A stretch of DNA of 64,000 bases from Flavobacteriia bacterium (GTDB lineage Bacteria > Bacteroidota > Bacteroidia > Flavobacteriales > Weeksellaceae). The notes below the pieces were generated by a model. That model did not search any database, had not been told where the DNA came from, and saw nothing but the letters and a program-made list of their open reading frames with translations. The DNA lies in NCBI GenBank assembly GCA_015999765.1, contig JAECQR010000001.1, forward strand, positions 310,001-374,000, read 5' to 3'. Both the position numbers and the translations under genes were made by a program. Of the stretch, positions 1-8,375 are shown one piece after another (positions within the stretch are counted from its first letter, which is position 1; each line of letters opens with the position of its first letter).

Positions 1-1268
1 ATTGGGCAGGGCAACTCGGTGATGGCAGGGCAATTTTTGCAGGCGAGATTGCTGATAAAAATGGTAAAAAAACAGAACTTCAGTGGAAAGGAGCGGGTGC
101 TACACCCTATTCCCGCCATGCGGACGGCAGAGCGGTACTGCGGTCCTCAGTGCGCGAATATCTGATGAGTGAGGCGATGTTTCATTTGGGAATTCCCACA
201 ACCCGCGCTTTGTCCCTATCGCTTTCAGGTGAAAATGTAGTCCGGGATATGTTGTATGACGGAAACCCACAGTACGAAAAAGGTGCAGTGATGATGCGCA
301 CTGCTGAAAGTTTTCTGCGCTTCGGGCACTTTGAACTGATATCAGCGCAAAACGACATCAGTCTGCTGACCAAATTGGCCAATTTTACGATTCAAAATTA
401 TTTTCCCGAAATCGATCCCGAAAGTCCGACAAAATACGCGGAATTCTTTGCACAAATTGCCCACAGAACCTCGGAAATGATTGTGGAATGGTACCGCGTA
501 GGTTTTGTACATGGGGTAATGAATACCGATAACATGTCTATTTTGGGACTAACCATTGATTACGGACCATTCTCATTTCTGGACGAATACAGCTTGAATT
601 TCACTCCGAACACCACAGATTTGCCAGGCCGAAGATATGCATTCGGCAATCAGGCAAAAATCGCGCAGTGGAATCTCTGGCAACTTGCTAATGCATTGTT
701 TCCGTTGATTAAAGATGAAAAGATTCTGGAGAAAACCCTCAATGATTTCAGTACAGAGTTCTGGAAAAAACATGATAAAATGATGGCAGCGAAATTCGGC
801 TTAAATGAAGTTTTAAAAGATGATGATCAGTTTTTCACCACTGCACAAAATGTAATGGCGGAACTTTCGATAGACTACACTCTGTTTTTCAATAAATTAG
901 AATCTGTCTCAGAAGACACAGATCTTAAATACCATTTCGGAAACATTTTCTATAATGCAATTACTGATGAGCAGTTTGGAAAATTTAAAAACTTCATTTC
1001 ATTATACCTTGAAAGGCTTAAACTGAATACTATTTCCAAAACAGAATCCAAAAAATTCATGCAAAAGAGTAACCCGAAATTTATCCTCAGAAACTATATC
1101 TTGTTTGAATGTATTAATGAAATTACTGCCGGCAAAAAAGATTTACTGAATAAAATTCTGAAAGCTCTAGAACATCCGTACGAAGAACTTTTCCCGGAAT
1201 TTTCGCAAAAGCGTCCGCCGTTTTATGACGGCCAAACCGGAAGTTCCACCCTTTCCTGCAGTTCTTAA
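1..1268 (+). CDS. selO: Protein adenylyltransferase SelO (5' truncated by window edge)
   Basis: The reading frame is open from the first complete codon at position 3 and ends at TAA 1266-1268, so the N-terminal part lies outside the window. SelO (YdiU) proteins are pseudokinase-fold enzymes that transfer AMP from ATP to Ser, Thr or Tyr of proteins, linked to redox stress. Visible marks are GQLGDGRA at the start, then KGAGATPYSR, HADGRAVLRS and SVREYL, and later NTDNMSILG followed by IDYGPF. In the family the Asp-Asn of NTDN and the Asp of DYGPF are the catalytic base and metal ligands, and their spacing is kept here. The protein ends in SCSS, with Cys third from the end, the position that is selenocysteine in animal SelO. 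Only 13 bp separate it from the next gene. The family assignment is secure; targets are unknown. Confidence 0.95.
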   Translation, partial: WAGQLGDGRAIFAGEIADKNGKKTELQWKGAGATPYSRHADGRAVLRSSVREYLMSEAMFHLGIPTTRALSLSLSGENVVRDMLYDGNPQYEKGAVMMRTAESFLRFGHFELISAQNDISLLTKLANFTIQNYFPEIDPESPTKYAEFFAQIAHRTSEMIVEWYRVGFVHGVMNTDNMSILGLTIDYGPFSFLDEYSLNFTPNTTDLPGRRYAFGNQAKIAQWNLWQLANALFPLIKDEKILEKTLNDFSTEFWKKHDKMMAAKFGLNEVLKDDDQFFTTAQNVMAELSIDYTLFFNKLESVSEDTDLKYHFGNIFYNAITDEQFGKFKNFISLYLERLKLNTISKTESKKFMQKSNPKFILRNYILFECINEITAGKKDLLNKILKALEHPYEELFPEFSQKRPPFYDGQTGSSTLSCSS

Positions 1269-1275
1269 AATTTCT

Positions 1276-1283
1276 TACTTTTG
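1276..1283 (+). promoter_or_regulatory. Candidate -7 promoter element (TACTTTTG)
   Basis: The word TACTTTTG matches the Bacteroidota -7 consensus TAnnTTTG. It overlaps the TTG at 1281 that an ORF caller would choose as the start of the next gene, so if the element is used, translation must begin further downstream. I see no good upstream -33 TTTG partner. Confidence 0.45.
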
Positions 1284-2573
1284 CCGAAATTTTTCACCTT
1301 GGTTTTTAAACAAAAAATTACTGATTTTTTTAAAACAGTTTTCCCATCTACGAAATTTGAGCTTTTACTATTCATCATTTTCATTACCGTTTATGGTATT
1401 TTAGGAAGTTTCATTGCTCTGAATTACCGCATTATTTTTGATGACAGAATTCCCTGGGATGCTTACTTCAGTTTTGATAACCGTGCGATTGTAATGACCG
1501 GTGGCGGATTCGAAAGACATCCGCTGGCCAATTATTATTTCGACTGGATCCGGGAGTTTGCCTATCTTTTTTCAGACGGTAAAAAGGATGAAAATTTCCG
1601 GCTGGTTTTAGCCTGCTGCAGTAATTTGGCCATAAGTCTCAGCTTAATTCAGGTTTATAAGTATTTAAAGAACATTATAAGGTTACCGAAGAAAATCTCG
1701 CTGCTAATCCTCTTTTTCTTTGCCTTCTTCTCAACCAATATTTTGCTTTCTTTCACACCGGAAAACTACACTTACACTTTGTTTTTCCTCATATTATTTA
1801 ATTATTACGCTGCACTTAAATTAAAAAAGGAACAGAAAATACCTGCTGCCGCGCTTACTTTGGCGGTCGTTTCGGTTGGAGGTTTAACGGTTACAAATGC
1901 CGTAAAAGTGTATATTCCAATGCTCTTTGAGAAAAATATTTTCAGGAACTGGAAAAAGTTAGGACAAGCATTCCTGAGAGTCCTTATTTCAGTTGCGGTG
2001 TTTGCCCTTTTATTCCTCAATCGGTTGAATTTCAATTATATGAATTTCTTCAATAAGTCAGGTGAGCAGTTAGAAAAGTTTTCAAAACCCAGAGTTACGC
2101 CTGTCTGGGATATGATATCGTCTTGGTTTTTTGGTGGGAACATACTTTTTCCAGGTTTCGTAATCCGTGACTATCATAACAAAAAAAGATTTGAATATAA
2201 AGCGCTTTTCATGGATGTTTATGATTCCTGGATTCCCTACGTTTTTGTCGCTACAGTACTGCTTTTGGTTGTATGGAGTTACGTAAAAAACTTTAAAAAT
2301 AAATTTGTGCAGATCCTGATGATCTCGTTTTTTGTTGATATTATCATACACTGCGTGCTGAAGTTCGGTCTGCATACTTCTTATATTTACGGCGGGCATT
2401 TCGTTTTTGTGTTCCCGCTGCTCATCGGATGGCTGTTTCACTCCTACCGAAATTCCCCTAAAACGCTGTCAGTCCTCTATGCTTCAGTTTGGGGGTTATT
2501 TTGTTTTTTAGTACTGAACAATGTCGTCAGATTTCAGGAATTTTTCGATTTCCTTACCGCGTATTACCAATAA
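1281..2573 (+). CDS. Multipass membrane protein, DUF6080-like
   Basis: A hydrophobic protein of up to 430 residues with roughly ten predicted membrane segments. The first is near residues 27-48, and others lie near 140-160, 165-175, 225-245, 320-340, 345-360, 370-390 and 400-420. A conserved-looking loop after the first helix carries DDRIPWDAYFSFDN and GGGFERHPLANYYFDW, a layout reminiscent of GT-C type membrane glycosyltransferases. I recall similar flavobacterial proteins annotated as DUF6080, but function is unknown. There is no ATG near the start. TTG 1281 lies inside a TAnnTTTG promoter word, so TTG 1299 is an alternative start that removes six residues. It follows selO closely and ends at a bidirectional hairpin shared with sodC. 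Confidence 0.75.
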   Translation: MPKFFTLVFKQKITDFFKTVFPSTKFELLLFIIFITVYGILGSFIALNYRIIFDDRIPWDAYFSFDNRAIVMTGGGFERHPLANYYFDWIREFAYLFSDGKKDENFRLVLACCSNLAISLSLIQVYKYLKNIIRLPKKISLLILFFFAFFSTNILLSFTPENYTYTLFFLILFNYYAALKLKKEQKIPAAALTLAVVSVGGLTVTNAVKVYIPMLFEKNIFRNWKKLGQAFLRVLISVAVFALLFLNRLNFNYMNFFNKSGEQLEKFSKPRVTPVWDMISSWFFGGNILFPGFVIRDYHNKKRFEYKALFMDVYDSWIPYVFVATVLLLVVWSYVKNFKNKFVQILMISFFVDIIIHCVLKFGLHTSYIYGGHFVFVFPLLIGWLFHSYRNSPKTLSVLYASVWGLFCFLVLNNVVRFQEFFDFLTAYYQ

Positions 2574-2601
2574 AAAAACGCATCAGATGATGCGTTTTTT
2601 T
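2574..2601. terminator. Bidirectional Rho-independent terminator
   Basis: The stem CGCATCA/TGATGCG is flanked by an A-run on the left and a T-run on the right, so it can end both the rightward membrane-protein transcript and the leftward sodC transcript. Confidence 0.85.
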
Positions 2602-2620
2602 CTTTAAACGAGTTTACTTC

Positions 2621-3124
2621 TTACTTAATTTCAATGCAGCCTACTCTGCCACCTGCATTTCCGGTTGGCTGTGTTTTGAAATCGTCGGGTCCGGCATGAA
2701 TAATTAATGTTTTTCCGAGAATGTTTTTAGATTCATCGGTACAGCCAATACACCATTTGTCGGTACTGAACTGTAATCTTGCCGTCCCGTCTTTATCGGC
2801 ATTCAGATTTCCAATATCGCCTTTATGATATTCATCGTGTCCCCATTTTCCGTGCGATTCGGTTGTTGGGTTCCAGTGTCCGCCTGCAGAACTTGCATCA
2901 GCCGCAGAACAGTCTCCTTTTTCGTGAAGGTGAACCGCGTGAATCCCGGGAGTTAACTTGTAAACATTTAGATCAAGTGCCACATTTTTACCGGTTTGTA
3001 CAAATTTGGCTGTTCCCTGAGTCTCTGTTCCACTTTTGGAATTGATCGTGTAGTTCTTAGTTGTCGAGCAAGACACTGCTAAAAGCGCAGTACAAGCAAC
3101 GATAGAAAATTTAGCGATTTTCAT
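2621..3124 (-). CDS. sodC: Cu/Zn superoxide dismutase, lipoprotein
   Basis: Disproportionates superoxide in the periplasm or at the outer membrane. The 167-residue protein begins with a lipoprotein signal peptide whose lipobox LAVSC puts the lipidated Cys at residue 19. Copper ligands fit His65 and His67 (HAVHLHEKGDC), bridging His83 (GGHWNP) and His143 (IIHAGPDD). Zinc ligands fit His91, His100 and Asp103. Cys72 and Cys163 fit the conserved disulfide, and Arg160 the active-site arginine. An extra Cys125-x-x-Cys128 pair (WCIGC) lies in the second half. It is a single-gene unit facing the membrane protein, with the TonB receptor gene divergent on the other side. Confidence 0.96.
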   Translation of the reverse strand: MKIAKFSIVACTALLAVSCSTTKNYTINSKSGTETQGTAKFVQTGKNVALDLNVYKLTPGIHAVHLHEKGDCSAADASSAGGHWNPTTESHGKWGHDEYHKGDIGNLNADKDGTARLQFSTDKWCIGCTDESKNILGKTLIIHAGPDDFKTQPTGNAGGRVGCIEIK

Positions 3125-3252
3125 AACGATTTATTTTAATGTTAAATGATTTCATAAAGGTAAGCATAATTTCAATTTTTAGAAATGAAACCCCTCAGTA
3201 CAGAAATTCCACCTTTCGGTTAAAAATTATTTCAGCAAAACTCATTCCGCAA

Positions 3253-3260
3253 TAGATTTG
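3253..3260 (+). promoter_or_regulatory. Candidate -7 promoter element (TAGATTTG)
   Basis: TAGATTTG fits TAnnTTTG and lies 19 bp before the ATG of the TonB-dependent receptor. A short leader of about 10-13 nt is implied. Confidence 0.5.
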
Positions 3261-3279
3261 CTTTATAAAACTATTACCC

Positions 3280-5499
3280 ATGCCCACATTATTGCTTCCA
3301 AAAATTTTCGCACTTGTTTTGTTCCTGATGAGTTTCTTTGTGACTGCTCAAATCACCGTTTCCGGAAAAGTAAATTTTAAGAACAAAGGAGTTAAGGATA
3401 TTTCCGTAACCCTTAAAGATACTTACGATGGAGCCACGACCGATGAAAACGGTAATTTCTCTTTTCAAACTTCAGAAAAAGGAAAGCATATTCTGGTATT
3501 TACAAATCCTAAATTCGTGGAAGTTGAGAAACCTATACTCCTTGAAAACGATGCGATCACTATCAATGCAGATTTAAAGGAGCAGATCTCCGAAATTAAT
3601 GCGGTCGTTATTTCAGCCGGTTCCATTGAAGCCAGTGACCGAAAAAGGGCAACTGTTCTTTTGACACCCATCGATGTTTACACGACCGCCGGAGCTAACG
3701 GACAGGTTTCGTCGGCACTGGAAACGCTTCCGGGAGTACAGAAAATCGGAGAAACTGAAGGTCTTTTTGTGCGTGGCGGAACCGGCGCTGAGACTAAATT
3801 TTTTATGGATGGGAATCTCGTCAACAATTTTTTTGGAAATTCTGTGCCCGGCTTGAAAGCGATGGACCGGCTGAATACTTCTTTATTTAAAGGTAATGTG
3901 TTTTCAAGTGGCGGCTATTCGGCGATGTACGGGCAGGCGCTTTCTTCGGTTCTCATCCTGGAAAGCATTGATTTTCCTGAACGCAATTCTGTTGATATCG
4001 GAATTTCGCCAATCTTTGTGAGTGGAGGATTCCAAAATGTGAACGATGAAAAAACTAAATCTTTCGGTATCGCTGCAGCATATAGTAATTTGGTGCTGAT
4101 GACCAAATTGCTCAAATTCAACAACACCTTTACGAAAGCTCCTGAAAGCTTCAGCACCAACTTCAATTTCAGAATTAAAAATAAAAACGGAGGTATCTTT
4201 AAATATTACGGAAGTTTTGATACCAACAGGCTTGGACTTCAGGACGAAAGTCTGGAACCCGAAACCGATTTCGACAATACTTCACTAAAAGGCAAAAATA
4301 CCTTCCACAATATTTCTTACAGACAGAAATTGGGTAGATATCTTGTTAATTTAGGCAGTTCTTACACTTTCAATAATAATCTGATTGATTTAAGCAATAC
4401 TTTTCAGGAGTCGGAATTCAATCCCAATTCAATTGATCTTACGGGTAATTATTTCAATGCAAAAGGAACTCTGGAAAGGAAAATCAATAAAATATCAGCC
4501 ATAAGAGGCGGAATTGAATTTAACCAAACTCACGAGAATACTGAGGTCGCTGTTTCATCCGTTCCTTACTTGTTCCACGACCGCATTACTTCAGTGTTTG
4601 CCGAAACAGATTTAGGTTTCAGTAATCATTTCTCTGCTAAAGTTGGATTAAGATCCGAATATTCAACTGCAGTAAATCAGTGGAATCTCGCCCCGCGACT
4701 TGCCTTCGCGTACAGAATTTCGAAAAACTGGACAAGTTCGCTTGCTTATGGAATATTTTATCAGAATCCTGAAAATCAATATTTTGGAACTCATGACTTG
4801 AATTTTCAAAAAGCAGAACACTATGTTTTACAACTTCAGAAATCTGAAGAAGGCAGAAGTTTCCGCGTTGAAGCTTTTTATAAAAACTACGAAGATTTAA
4901 TAAAGACAAAACTTGAAAATTACAGACCTGTCGCAATCAGCAACAATGGAGACGGTTTTGCTAAAGGAATTGAACTGTTTTGGCGCGATAAAAAATCAAT
5001 AAAGAATATTGATTATTGGGTTTCTTACTCGTTTTTGGATTCCAAAAGAAATTTCCAGAATTATGACCAGAGTTTATTCCCGAATTTTGCTGCAAAACAT
5101 ACGCTTTCGGTAGTCGCAAAAAAATTCGTTACCGACTGGAAAACCGGTTTCAACCTCTCTTACAGTTATGCTTCCGGAAGACCGTATTACAATTTTCTTA
5201 CAGATGACAGCGGGAATTATTATCTGAACGCCCAGGGTAAAGTAAAGGATTACAACGCCCTTAATTTCAGCCTGAACTATCTGCCGAATCTGGGTAAAAA
5301 TGATGCCAAATCTTTTACCGTTTTGGTTCTTTCGGTGAACAATATTCTTAACCAGAAAAATATTTACGGGTACAATTTCTCCAGTGACGGACTGCGGAGC
5401 AAACCACTTCTTCCCTCTGCAAACACTTTTGTATTCATTGGCGCATTCATCAGTTTCGGTATCGACAGGACTCAGGATGCAATCGATAATAACCTCTAA
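3280..5499 (+). CDS. TonB-dependent receptor with N-terminal CarboxypepD-reg-like domain
   Basis: An outer membrane active-transport receptor of 739 residues. A signal peptide runs to about residue 23 (FFVTAQ). It is followed by a carboxypeptidase-regulatory-like beta domain (about 25-105, ITVSGKVNFKNKGVKDISVTL), a plug domain (about 125-230, including LETLPGVQKIGETEGLFVRGG) and a beta-barrel with many alternating aromatic strands to the end. This is the usual Bacteroidota arrangement. The substrate cannot be told from sequence, and no SusD partner is next to it. The following gene encodes a small exported helical protein about 110 bp downstream with its own promoter-like word. The family call is secure and the substrate unknown. 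Confidence 0.9.
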   Translation: MPTLLLPKIFALVLFLMSFFVTAQITVSGKVNFKNKGVKDISVTLKDTYDGATTDENGNFSFQTSEKGKHILVFTNPKFVEVEKPILLENDAITINADLKEQISEINAVVISAGSIEASDRKRATVLLTPIDVYTTAGANGQVSSALETLPGVQKIGETEGLFVRGGTGAETKFFMDGNLVNNFFGNSVPGLKAMDRLNTSLFKGNVFSSGGYSAMYGQALSSVLILESIDFPERNSVDIGISPIFVSGGFQNVNDEKTKSFGIAAAYSNLVLMTKLLKFNNTFTKAPESFSTNFNFRIKNKNGGIFKYYGSFDTNRLGLQDESLEPETDFDNTSLKGKNTFHNISYRQKLGRYLVNLGSSYTFNNNLIDLSNTFQESEFNPNSIDLTGNYFNAKGTLERKINKISAIRGGIEFNQTHENTEVAVSSVPYLFHDRITSVFAETDLGFSNHFSAKVGLRSEYSTAVNQWNLAPRLAFAYRISKNWTSSLAYGIFYQNPENQYFGTHDLNFQKAEHYVLQLQKSEEGRSFRVEAFYKNYEDLIKTKLENYRPVAISNNGDGFAKGIELFWRDKKSIKNIDYWVSYSFLDSKRNFQNYDQSLFPNFAAKHTLSVVAKKFVTDWKTGFNLSYSYASGRPYYNFLTDDSGNYYLNAQGKVKDYNALNFSLNYLPNLGKNDAKSFTVLVLSVNNILNQKNIYGYNFSSDGLRSKPLLPSANTFVFIGAFISFGIDRTQDAIDNNL

Positions 5500-5565
5500 A
5501 TACTGTTCAGAGTATAAATCCGACCTTTCAGGTAATAATATCCCGGGCATAAATAACTTATCATA

Positions 5566-5573
5566 TACCTTTG
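5566..5573 (+). promoter_or_regulatory. Candidate -7 promoter element (TACCTTTG)
   Basis: TACCTTTG matches TAnnTTTG 38 bp upstream of the ATG at 5612, suggesting that the small exported protein has its own transcript besides any read-through from the receptor gene. Confidence 0.5.
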
Positions 5574-5611
5574 ATTCATCAAAATTGTAAAACAAATAAA
5601 AAATAATAACC

Positions 5612-6253
5612 ATGAAAAAACTGATCTTCGCACTGTGTCTGATGACCGGAATAATTGCATTCTCCCAAACCGCCTACGATAAAGTAATGACTGAAAAAAT
5701 CGCCAACATTGAAAAACACCAGACTGCCGATGAATTTACCGCGCTCGCAAATGATTTCAAAAGAATCGGCGACAAAGAAAAAACACAGTGGCTGCCGTAT
5801 TATTACGCCGCATTCTCCACCATTCAGAAAGGCAGAATGGCCATGCGCGAAGGAAAGGTTGCAGACCTGGATCCTATTGCTGCTGATGCACAGAAATCAC
5901 TGGATCTAGCCATGGATTTGAGTAAAGACAATGCAGAAAACCTGATCCTGCAGAAGATGATTCATGGCCTGAAAATGATGGTTGATCCCCAGGCGAGATT
6001 TATGAGCGAAGGGATGCTTGCCGCTGATGCCTTATCAAAAGCCGAAAAAATAGATGCCGGAAATCCCAGAATAACACTCATGAAAGCGGAAGACACTTAC
6101 TTTACTCCTGAACAGTTTGGAGGCAGTAAAGCCAGAGGTCTGGAACTGTTTCAGAAATCACTAGATCAGTTCCAAATCTATAAAACAAAATCAGCTTTAG
6201 ATCCCAACTGGGGAAAAGGTGAAGCGGAATACTTTCTCGCCAATAAACCTTAA
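5612..6253 (+). CDS. Exported helical (TPR-like) protein of unknown function
   Basis: A 213-residue protein with a clear signal peptide (MKKLIFALCLMTGIIAFSQ, cleaved about residue 19). The mature part is mostly helical with TPR-like spacing: ALANDFKRIGDKEKTQWLPYYYAAF, then helices around residues 90-115 and 135-160, then PNWGKGEAEYFL at the end. I recognise the type as a conserved flavobacterial hypothetical protein but cannot give a function. Its place directly behind a TonB-dependent receptor suggests a periplasmic accessory role, which is inference only. It ends at a bidirectional hairpin shared with the leftward barrel gene. Confidence 0.85.
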   Translation: MKKLIFALCLMTGIIAFSQTAYDKVMTEKIANIEKHQTADEFTALANDFKRIGDKEKTQWLPYYYAAFSTIQKGRMAMREGKVADLDPIAADAQKSLDLAMDLSKDNAENLILQKMIHGLKMMVDPQARFMSEGMLAADALSKAEKIDAGNPRITLMKAEDTYFTPEQFGGSKARGLELFQKSLDQFQIYKTKSALDPNWGKGEAEYFLANKP

Positions 6254-6271
6254 AATCACTAAAAAAAATAA

Positions 6272-6303
6272 AATCTCCTGAAAATTACAGGAGATTCTTG
6301 TTT
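6272..6303. terminator. Bidirectional terminator
   Basis: The stem AATCTCCTG/CAGGAGATT with a 7-nt loop is flanked by A-runs on the left and TTGTTTTT on the right, between two convergent genes. Confidence 0.85.
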
Positions 6304-6840
6304 TTAAAGTCCGTAAACAATCCCGATACTTGGGATAAATCCGCTGCCGAGAAAGGATTTATTCTTATTGTAAAGCACATTATACATTCCGCCAATCTGC
6401 ATATACGTCCGCTCACCGAGTTTCTGCATATAACCTCCCCCTATGTAAAGCGCTGCTTCATCACCAGAATATTTAAGGTTATCCACCTTATTTTTCTGGG
6501 TGATAAAATACTCCTGAAACATACCACTCAGGAAAAAGTTCCGGGAGAAATAGTAATTTACAAAAGGTCCTACTCCTATCATTGTAGATGAATAATAGTC
6601 AGTATTCGACCATTGTAAACTTCCTGCTAAACCTGTTTCCAAATTTTCAGTGACCTTGTAACCGACTCTGGGGGAAAGATACACCGAAACGCCGCCGCCA
6701 TTACCGAAAGAACCTCCCAGACCCGCGTAACCGCCAAAAGTCCATTTTGATTCTGTGCCGCCAACTTGTGCGGAAGTCGCGATTTGTGCATGTAGGCTAA
6801 AGGCTGACAGGAGTAAAATTGAAAGTGCTGTTTTTTTCAT
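6304..6840 (-). CDS. Small outer membrane beta-barrel protein
   Basis: A 178-residue exported protein starting MKKTALSILLLSAFSLHAQ, a typical signal peptide cleaved after about residue 19. The remainder alternates polar and hydrophobic residues in strands rich in Gly, Tyr and Phe (KWTFGGYAGLGGSFGNGG, VGYKVTENLETGLAGSL, YYFSRNFFLSGMFQEYF), as in eight-stranded OmpA/OmpX-like barrels. The frame stays open upstream to 6975, but those 45 extra residues precede a perfect signal peptide and are partly coded by an intergenic repeat, so I place the start at 6840. Function is unknown. Confidence 0.85.
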   Translation of the reverse strand: MKKTALSILLLSAFSLHAQIATSAQVGGTESKWTFGGYAGLGGSFGNGGGVSVYLSPRVGYKVTENLETGLAGSLQWSNTDYYSSTMIGVGPFVNYYFSRNFFLSGMFQEYFITQKNKVDNLKYSGDEAALYIGGGYMQKLGERTYMQIGGMYNVLYNKNKSFLGSGFIPSIGIVYGL

Positions 6841-6947
6841 CGCTGTAATACTTGAGTATAAAATTAAGCCTTTTTTTGAAATCGAAATTTTCAATAACAG
6901 TGAAAGTTTTTGATTAATGTGTTTCGGCAGAAAAACAAAAGAGGTTT

Positions 6948-7053
6948 CAGCCCCGATGGAAGCGGCATCCTTCAACTTTTTGCGAAAAAAGATAAAGATA
7001 CAGCGGACAGCGGGTGAAGTTTTCGAAAGAGATCCGGATTTTGTTGCTCCTGA
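6948..7053 (+). repeat. REP-like intergenic repeat, copy 1
   Basis: This element opens with AGCCCCGATGGAAGCGGC, passes a GAAAAAAGAT core, reaches ACAGCGGACAGCGGG and closes with TTGTTGCTCCT. The same landmarks in the same order occur at 15590-15682. The two half-sites (GAAGCGGC and CAGCGGACAGCGGG) flank a short inverted centre, so a folded structure is likely. It lies between the divergent barrel gene and mnmA. Confidence 0.7.
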
Positions 7054-7072
7054 AAATCTGCTTTTAATATCG

Positions 7073-7080
7073 TAAATTTG
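7073..7080 (+). promoter_or_regulatory. Candidate mnmA -7 element (TAAATTTG)
   Basis: TAAATTTG matches TAnnTTTG 39 bp before the mnmA ATG and directly downstream of the repeat element. Confidence 0.5.
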
Positions 7081-7119
7081 CCGTGTGAAACTTTCCCTTG
7101 ACCAAAGTGTAACTTAAAT

Positions 7120-8307
7120 ATGAAAATAGTAGTAGGTTTATCGGGCGGTGTAGATTCCAGTGTTGCCGCCTATTTGCTGCAAAAACAGGGTCACGATGTT
7201 GTGGCGCTTTTTATGCGGAACTGGAATGATGCCTCCGTCACTTTGGAGGACGAATGTCCCTGGATCGAGGACAGTAATGATGCCTTAATGGTCGCTCAGA
7301 AATTGGGAATTCCGTTTCAGGTCATCGATATGAGCGAACTTTACAAGGAGAAAATCGTTGATTATATGTTCGCCGAATACGAAAAAGGCAGAACGCCGAA
7401 TCCGGACGTCTTGTGCAACCGCGAAGTAAAGTTTGACGTTTTCATGAAAACAGCCTTATCACTTGGTGCTGAGAAAGTTGCAACGGGACATTACGCCCGT
7501 GTAAGTTCTGATTTTGATGAAAACGGAACGGAAATTTTTCATCTTTTGGCGGGAAAAGACAACAATAAAGATCAGTCTTATTTCCTTTGCCAGCTGAATC
7601 AGGATCAATTATCGAAAGCATTATTTCCGATTGGTGAACTGACAAAACCAGAAGTCCGCGAAATCGCCAGAGAAATGGGATTGGTGACTGCTGATAAAAA
7701 AGATTCTCAGGGATTGTGTTTTATCGGTAAAGTGAGTCTGCCAACTTTTCTTCAGCAACAACTAAAACCGAAAGAAGGTGAAATTGTTGAAATTTTCAGT
7801 AATTTTGACGGATTTCATGCTGATAAGCCACAGTTTTCAACCAAATTAGAGGAATTACAGTTTCTCTCCAGAAAAATAAAATACCGAAAATCTGACGGAA
7901 AAGTAATCGGCAAACATCAGGGCGCGCATTATTTCACCATCGGACAGAGCAAAGGTTTAGGAATCGGCGGTCATAAAGAATCATGTTTCATTATTTCGCG
8001 TGACATGGAAACCAACACGATTTATGTTGGTGAAGGAAGAGGTTTCCCGGGGCTTTTCCAGACCGCGTTGAAAATCGACACGCCGGAAATCCACTGGGTA
8101 AGAGAAGACCTGCGTTTAGAGAACGGCGAATCGATGAAAGTGAAAGCCAGAATCCGGTATCGCCAAACTCTGGAAGATGCAACTTTATATCAGTTTGAAG
8201 AAGGTCTTTACATCGAGTTCGAAAACCCACAGTCTGCTGTTGCGGAAGGTCAGTTTGCAGCCTGGTATTTGGAGGATGAATTAATCGGGAGTGGGGTGAT
8301 CAGTTAA
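7120..8307 (+). CDS. mnmA: tRNA-specific 2-thiouridylase MnmA
   Basis: Puts sulfur on U34 of the tRNAs for Lys, Glu and Gln, using ATP to adenylate the base before persulfide transfer. The 395-residue protein carries the PP-loop SGGVDSS at residues 8-14. Its two catalytic cysteines fit Cys99 (NPDVLCN) and Cys200 (DSQGLCFIG), matching positions about 102 and 199 of the E. coli enzyme. The helical and C-terminal beta-barrel domains follow ([15 protein letters not shown]). MnmA works on the same base as MnmG, which is also in this window at 25314. It is transcribed alone and ends at a bidirectional hairpin. Confidence 0.97.
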   Translation: MKIVVGLSGGVDSSVAAYLLQKQGHDVVALFMRNWNDASVTLEDECPWIEDSNDALMVAQKLGIPFQVIDMSELYKEKIVDYMFAEYEKGRTPNPDVLCNREVKFDVFMKTALSLGAEKVATGHYARVSSDFDENGTEIFHLLAGKDNNKDQSYFLCQLNQDQLSKALFPIGELTKPEVREIAREMGLVTADKKDSQGLCFIGKVSLPTFLQQQLKPKEGEIVEIFSNFDGFHADKPQFSTKLEELQFLSRKIKYRKSDGKVIGKHQGAHYFTIGQSKGLGIGGHKESCFIISRDMETNTIYVGEGRGFPGLFQTALKIDTPEIHWVREDLRLENGESMKVKARIRYRQTLEDATLYQFEEGLYIEFENPQSAVAEGQFAAWYLEDELIGSGVIS

Positions 8308-8331
8308 TCTCACTTAAAAAAATCAATAAAA

Positions 8332-8364
8332 AAGGCGGAACTAAAAGTGTCCGCCTTCTTTATT
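8332..8364. terminator. Bidirectional terminator
   Basis: The stem AAGGCGGA/TCCGCCTT with a 10-nt loop, A-rich before and T-rich after, sits between convergent mnmA and the response regulator gene. Confidence 0.85.
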
Positions 8365-8375
8365 TTTATTAGGAT

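Noticed and set aside
5074-5613. 179-codon leftward open frame under the TonB receptor end
   Set aside because: It overlaps the receptor barrel and the promoter of the next gene, and has no motif.
6841-6975. N-terminal 45-residue extension of the small barrel protein
   Set aside because: It precedes a complete signal peptide and is partly coded by an intergenic repeat.
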